64,000 nucleotides of DNA. Origin: Meandrina meandrites. Its lineage: Eukaryota > Cnidaria > Anthozoa > Scleractinia > Meandrinidae. The notes under the pieces were generated by a model, which was not told the origin of the DNA, did no database searches, and saw only the letters and a program-made list of their open reading frames with translations. Every line of letters starts with the position of its first letter. Position 1 is the first letter of the stretch. Below are positions 58,022 through 64,000 of this stretch, piece by piece. The stretch covers positions 22,129,972-22,193,971 of the forward strand of contig OY855914.1 of NCBI GenBank assembly GCA_963693305.1, read 5' to 3'. A program made the translations under genes and the position numbers.

Positions 58022-60027
58022 GATAGCGGAGCTCCCGCGCGCGCCGAAGGCGCGTGCGTGCGGAGCATCCATAGCCATATAATTGGTAACCCATGAAGCC
58101 CAGAAAATTTGGATGTCACGTACGTACGTACGTACGTCCGTCCGTACGTACGCACGGATTAGGCCTGGGAACGAGTTTGCCTTTGTCCTTGATTTTCTCC
58201 TTGATTTGGAGTCCTTCTTACTCAAAAAGTGACACAAAAACATATTCGGTTCGTTTAAAGTTGATTTACCTGTCGTAAAAATCTGTAAGAACACTGAATT
58301 ACTTCAGTTTTTTTTCTCATGTTATAAAAATGATCTGGACATTTCATTTCAACTTAAACGAAGCGATTGTATGAAAAGGCGGCAAATCTGTGGCAAGAAT
58401 GGCACCTTGTTCACTTTTTAAGCTGAATGAAAGAGGCGGACAAAGCTGCTAGAAAACATAGATCTTCGTGAATATTTTTCGCTTTATTTACTCATCTACA
58501 GCGTGGAAACTTATGCCAAATGATTTAGGGATAGCCTCTTTGCGTGAGCATCCGAAATGTTTGCCGACCTGAATATGATATATCGGACTACAAGTCAAAA
58601 ACAGCGAGAGTTGAAGAACTGTACGTCTACGGTTCCTGCGGCTGATTAATTCAGCTGACATTAAGCCGAACTAAAAGTGAGCTCAGAGCCGATCAATTTC
58701 ACGAAGTGATGGATAAAGACTCTTAACAGCTACACCGAAAGAAAGGAAGAGGTTGATCTTCGCTGATAATTCATATATTGTGTACATGTCGGTCGAGTTG
58801 GAGTTCGAGTAAGCTCACATGGAAACTGGCGTGTTCGTTTCCGATATTATGGCGCTGGTTTGAAAGCTTTGCGCTGCAGAATTTACAAGCCTTTTCCAAA
58901 TATAAGGTAACAAATGTAATGTTTACCCTAAGCTGAAGACTGTTATTATTGTGAGAACTCTGTTTGAACTTCATTTATAACCGAATTCGAAGTTGTATCG
59001 TTTTTCAGCTTAAGCTTACATTATTTATAAATTCCATTATTTCTTAATGCTGCTTTCAAACCTCTTAGCTTTAATTACTTTTGTACATTTTATACAGACA
59101 TTGTCTATCAAATGTTGGGTTTCAAATGTTGTGTTTTGGTTAGTGGAGTAAACTGTAAAGTTCATTTTTGAATTTTCATTTGAAAGAATATTAAATTATT
59201 GAGCTTCATGTAGTCGGATCAAAAACACGTTTCGCGGAAAATCCCGCAAACAAGTCCAAACCAAAACTAGTAGAACTACTCAACGATACTGCGCACTAAA
59301 ATGAATTTAAGCGATTTATTATCCAACTGCTATATTTTATTCGCTCGCATTGTTTATTTCAGTGAGTGTATGTTAAATATCGTACGCGGGATTTAAGATT
59401 CGTAAACAATTCTTTAAGCCGGTTTCGTTGCGTGTTACCTGCACCTTTACCGTACATTTGCTTACCAGAAACGAAGAAAATTCATTTAGTTCTCTACATA
59501 AAATTCTGTAATGTAGTAAGCAACGTGTGCGATAAAACAGAATTGTTAAATCATGCAACCAATTAAAGACGGCTCAAACTACGTTGTTCACTTGTAAGAT
59601 AGCTAGCACCACTTCTAAATCACAAACTGCCACAACTCTCTCACACAAAAAACTGCTTTAAAATAACTTGCATAACCGGCTCCCAATGAATTTGCCAGGT
59701 TTGTTTTGCAGCCGTGATTTTCTTCGTTCTTTGTTGACTTTGTATCGCGCTGTATTTTTTTTGCCTTGAGTTGCTTTGACTGTTTTGAAGTAAATCAAAA
59801 CAAATTTCCTTGCCTTCATCGAGGTCCTTTTTTCACTGATTTACTCTAGGAAGTTTATTAGTGTACAGTAAAAGTTGTAAAACGTTTTTATACTAAAATT
59901 TGATATGTGCGCCTCCGGGCATACGTGGGGAACCCAATAAAGAGCAGGGACATCAAAAACTGTAAATTCAAGCAAAAAAATAATAAATGGGAGCTCCGCT
60001 TTTAGGCCTGCCTAAATCTATTTATTA
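58022..60027. mobile_element. Unclassified 2-kb interspersed repeat, inverted relative of 8396-10366
   Basis: Begins AGCGGAGCTCCCGCGCGCG and ends with the reverse complement of the left end of the unit 1 copy (GGGAGCTCCGCTTTTAGG). Internal segments also match in inverse order, for example GATCTGGACATTTCATTTCA at 58330 against the 9945 region. An ACGT simple repeat at 58117-58156 replaces the GGAC repeat. Confidence 0.6.
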
Positions 60028-60037
60028 CACAAAACGT

Positions 60038-60420
60038 TTAGAAATACATCCTCGTGAATATTTCGTTTGCCGTCGGCTTCAGTCGTGGCAGGTCTTGTAT
60101 TCTCTTTAAATTAATCATACATATAGTATAAGGGTCCTTAAATGAAAGAAGATGTAAGTTCTTTCTGCCAAATCCAAGCTTATATTTCCACTTTCCTTGA
60201 ACCGGGAAGCTAAAACACACACACAATACGATCAACAAACAAAGAATACGGAGTATTTACTTTTTGAAATAACAGAAGGCAAGAGATAATCTTCAAGTAA
60301 CTTTGAAAAACATGTTTCCGGCGACCTGCATCCTTCTTGAGTTTCAAATACAGTTGGACCGCTAGTTTGTATGATATAAATACAATATACATTGAATATT
60401 GTTTACTAAATGACAACACG
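60038..60420 (-). other. Possible exon pair, unproven
   Basis: A minus-strand frame from an AG acceptor at 60210-60211 to a TAA at 60038 reads FPVQGKWKYKLGFGRKNLHL and continues with mixed charged residues. A donor-like GCAG/gtcgcc lies at about 60325. It could be the last exons of an unknown gene. Codon evidence is weak. Confidence 0.2.
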
Positions 60421-61360
60421 AATTATACAAGCTTCTAAAACAACTCAAGCTAGTTCCGTCCTATGTTGGTCTGTCTTAAAATTATATTCATAACTGCAAC
60501 ATGTCTCTTTCTTATTTTACGTCCGATCAAACAAGACGGGCGAGCTCGTTCAAACGAAGAAACGTTGAAAACACAAGCAAATAAACGGAGCGAATGCTAT
60601 ATATAATGTAGCTAACGAGTCCACTCAACTACGAGTCAGCTCGACATCCACCGAATTTTTTTATTTCAATCGCGTAACTGTGATTGTGAGGAAGCAAACA
60701 TTAAGCACGTGCCACAACGTCCTTCGCCCAAGGATAGTCTGTGGGCGACCATAAGCCTACAATGTGGTGGATCCACGCGCGATTATGAACAGCAGACTAC
60801 ACTAGAGAAGCTGCGTTGGCTGACATCAAAACTGCAGGCACTGCTGAGGAACGTGGAAAGAAAGGAGCCGAGAAAAGCTGATGATAAAGGATGGCATAGG
60901 CCGTCCATCTGTTGAAGATTGAACAGTATCTTCACTGGCACGATAGGCACGAATCTTGCCTCGTTTTAATATTATTATAGTTCCAGCGTTAATCATTCAT
61001 TCCAAATCCCCAGGGTATTTTATATGCTATTTACTTGGCCTGTTTCAGGCTGTTTCTGTCTCTTTTCGCCGTTAATTACGTTGTTTTCCCGTCTTTATTC
61101 CGTTCGTGGCCGAAGCCCGCCATGGCCGCTCCAGTTTTACATGTAAACCCTTATCCATACGCTGGCTGCTCTTGCTGTTCCTCGTGCTCCTCCAGTTGCT
61201 GTATTATCCGCTCTTCTACCCAGCGGCGCCAGATCAGTCCGAGGTTTGTAGTTCGAACGCCTTCGTTTCTGTTGCCCCGTTTTTGTCCTTTTTATTTTTT
61301 ATTACGTCGTTTCTTCGACGGTAGCTTGGCGGTTGTTCGTCACTTCGACTGTTATAAAAA
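60421..61360. other. Intergenic sequence with short open frames
   Basis: A 68-codon plus frame ends at 60915 (KLRWLTSKLQALLRNVERKE) and a minus frame near 61180-61260 reads LIWRRWVEERIIQQLEEHEE, an acidic coiled-coil-like stretch that ends at a stop. Neither has a recognised family or clear splice sites. Confidence 0.25.
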
Positions 61361-61394
61361 TGTTTGGTCGTGTGTTCGACCTTAGTTTGCCTGT

Positions 61395-62330
61395 TGGTCG
61401 GGTGTTCTACTTATGTTGGTCGTGTGTTCGACCTTAGTTTGCCTGTTGGTCGTGTGTTCGACTGTTACTAAAATGTTGGTCGTGTGTTCGACCTTTATTT
61501 GGCTGTTGGTCGTGTGTTCGACTGTTATTAAAATGTTGGTCGTCTGTTCGACCTTAGTTTGCCTGTTGGTCGTGTGTTCGACTGTTATTAAAATGTTGGT
61601 CGTGTGTTAGTTTGGCCGTTGGTCGTGTGTTCGACTGTTACTAAAATGTTGGTCGTGTGTTCGACCTTAGTTTGGCTGTTGGTCGTGTGTTCGACTGTTA
61701 TTAAAATGCTGGTCGTGTGTTCGACCTTTATTTGGCTGTTGGTCGTGTGTTCGACTGTTATTAAAATGTTGGTCGTGTGTTAGTTTGGCCGTTGGTCGTG
61801 TGTCCGACTGTTACTAAAATGTTGGTCGTGTGTTCGACCTTAGTTTGGCTGTTGGTCGTGTGTTCGACTGGTACTAAAATGTTGGTCGTGTGTTCGACCT
61901 TAGTTTGGCTGTTGGTCGTGTGTTCGACTGTTACTAAAATGTTGGTCGTGTGTTCGACCTTAGTTTGGCTGTTGGTCGTGTGTTCGACTGTTACTAAAAT
62001 GTTGGTCGTGTGTTCGACCTTAGTTTGGCTGTTGGTCGTGTGTTCGACTGTTACTAAAATGTTGGTCGTGTGTTCGACCTTAGTTTGGCTGTTGGTCGTG
62101 TGTTCGACTGTTGCTAAAATGTTGGTCGTGTGTTCGACCTTAGTGCGGCCGTTTGTCGTGTGTTCGACCTTAGTTTACCAGTTTGTCGTCAGTTCGACTT
62201 TTACTAAAATGTTTGGTTGTGTGTTCGACCATATTTTGGCCGCTGGTCGTCAGTTCGAATTTAACTTAATGTTTGGTCGTGTGTTTGGCCATAGTTTGGA
62301 TGTTGGTCGTCAGTTCGACTTTTTCTTAAT
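61395..62330. repeat. 60-bp minisatellite, about 13-15 units
   Basis: Each unit is two related 30-bp halves, both containing GTTGGTCGTGTGTTCGAC. The array is regular from 61800 to 62140 and decays at both ends. Two units lack 7 bp (near 61606 and 61778), which shifts the frame. The unit is a multiple of 3, so a 257-codon plus frame and a minus frame (VEHTTN repeats) stay open without being selected. Confidence 0.9.
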
Positions 62331-63701
62331 GCTTGGTCTTGTGTTCAACCTTTGGTTTACTGTTAGTAGTCGGTTGACTGTTATTTTTATGTGGTCGTCT
62401 GTTCGACCTTCATTTACCTATTCGATCATGTTTTGGACGTTGCTCGTTGGATCTACTGTTATTACTATTCTTGCGAGTTTTGCGAGGCCATGTATTTCCC
62501 GACCGTGTTCCTTTGTTCGATTTATAGTTTTTTTTTCTGTCTTACCGTAGTTTAGTTCTCAATCATGTGCTCATCATTATTTTCATAATCATAGCGTGTT
62601 TGGTTCTTATTTAGTGGTCGTGATTTCGGCCTTTTGTTTTGAGTTGCACAACGCTGTGGCTTAATTATACAGTCACTTGTTATTTGCATCTCATTTAGTG
62701 CGGTATTGTGTACACCAAGCGCTCCTATGCACGTGTTTTTAGGCGGAATATTGTTCCGTCCTTGCTTTGCTTTTAGTATTGTCGTTGGCGCATTCTATAC
62801 GGTTCATTATTTCCCTTTTCAGTTACTTACCCCTTATGTTATTGCTGATTAAAAAGGAAACTGGTTTTGTTGTGCCAACAAACCGATACTGGTTGTGTCG
62901 ACTGGGCCTTGTGTTTTCTTCGTGAACTCCTTGCTCGCCCGGCGGGAATTTTCGTGGCACACGCTTCTCTGGAAGCATTAGTGAAATGAAGAAGCGGTTA
63001 TAGCAATGGAGTCCTGGAAGACATTTAGCTTATTTCCTAGGAATTTTGCCATATATAAAGGTCCACCGGGCCCTTACAAAAAGTCTCGTCAGCGTCAAGT
63101 TTTTGTTATTCTTGAGGCACACAGAGTCATTACGCCCCAGGCATTACGCTAGATCCTGTTGGTCCAATCGAAACAACGTTGTCAACCGAAAATACACGAG
63201 TCTTACTTTTGCTTTCAATTAAGAGCATTTTGGTCTCCATGGAGTTTTCTGGTTTTTCTTTTCGTTCTATCTCCCTGTCCACTTGCTTAACCGTGTCCAG
63301 AAGGTTAATCTAAATATACACCCTATAACTTGTCTTCGGACGGGTTCCTGGTCCGGTTTGGCTAGTGGGTTTGGGCTCCCCCTTGCTTTATGATTTTCTC
63401 TTCTTTAAGTTTATTGGGATTGTTTACCTTTCGCTTATTTCGGATTTTGTTTTTCAAGTGGGTTTCAGATTCTTCCGATTTATTTTCCCGTACTTTGGTC
63501 CAGTTAGGATGTCAAATCGTTGCTGAGGTGTGGTGCTATTGGGAGGGCAAACCCGCTAGCTGGGCCGGTCCTCTGCCATTACCGTCTGGAACGGTCAATT
63601 TGCGTGTTTTTTTTCTGAGTTTTGGGGAGAAGTGATTCCTATGTCGCTTTATGTGTTATTTTCTGGTGTTATATTAAATCGATACAGTGACTAAGACAGG
63701 A
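62331..63701. other. Intergenic sequence right of the minisatellite
   Basis: TG- and T-rich sequence on the plus strand. No gene or element recognised. Confidence 0.35.
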
Positions 63702-63920
63702 GCAAAATTATTTTTCCCGTAACTTAATCACATTCGGGTGATTAGTGGCTATTGTGCCAGTGAAGATGTGGGCATATCTTCACCTGCGAACCTTGAGCTC
63801 CCTGACGTTGCTGTTGCCGATAGAGCTGCCAATACATCGACGAAATATGCCCACATCTTCACTGGCACAATAGCCACTAATCACCCGAATGTGATTAAGT
63901 TACGGGAAAACTAATTTTGC
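63702..63920. repeat. Long hairpin, 76-bp arms with one mismatch
   Basis: Arms at 63702-63777 and 63845-63920 are reverse complements, 66 bp of them without a mismatch, with a 67-bp loop. Part of the arm (ATCTTCACTGGCAC) recurs at about 60929, so this is probably an end of a repeat family. Confidence 0.85.
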
Positions 63921-64000
63921 CGGGCGATGAGCGGCTCGATTTATAGGCAACATTCGTCGCCGAAGGGGAGGAGGGTGGGTAAAACAACGCGACGTTGGCC

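Noticed and set aside
61777..62550. 257-codon protein from the minisatellite
   Set aside because: The frame is open only because the unit length is a multiple of 3; 7-bp deletions in sister units shift it and no family or splice context exists.

Overview
This is eukaryotic, AT-rich, intron-rich and repeat-rich DNA. Short phase-1 exons coding sushi (CCP) and discoidin (F5/8 type C) modules, Penelope-like and LINE fragments, a tRNA-derived SINE and many foldback elements suggest an anthozoan cnidarian, probably a stony coral. That assignment is inferred from repeat and domain style, not from a species marker.

Positions 1-55240 are best read as one large minus-strand locus. Its 5' end is marked by two alternative or duplicated signal-peptide exons (55195-55240 and 53668-53713). 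Downstream are five tandem copies of the module F5/8C (two exons) - CCP A' - CCP B - CCP A. I see ten intact F5/8C exons, five CCP A', four complete CCP B (plus two deleted remnants) and six CCP A exons (one cut by the window edge). Every module boundary is phase 1 and the intron inside each F5/8C domain is phase 0, so all exons can splice in frame. If all were used, the part in this window would code about 1,710 residues of secreted or extracellular protein. The 3' end lies beyond position 1. F5/8C domains commonly bind glycans or lipids and CCP modules are protein-recognition modules, so an adhesion or innate-recognition role is plausible but inferred.

The introns were duplicated along with the exons and carry shared fossils: a RecQ-like helicase fragment on the plus strand facing a related fragment on the minus strand, a foldback element, and in units 1, 2 and 4 a 2.3-2.7 kb repeat block. 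Because the units are paralogous, later insertions can be read against empty sites. These are two large elements with TTAA target duplications and long inverted arms (19866-24522 and 41437-47304), a small TTAA MITE (49226-49608), a 5'-truncated LINE with an 8-bp target duplication (15677-17221), a second LINE fragment (47906-48824), Penelope-like fragments (27.0-28.4 and 51.9-52.5 kb), and a 2-kb unclassified repeat (8396-10366) with an inverted relative at 58.0-60.0 kb.

From 55.3 kb to the end I find no convincing gene: a direct repeat, a LINE remnant, a SINE, a 60-bp minisatellite (61.4-62.3 kb) and a long near-perfect hairpin (63.7-63.9 kb).
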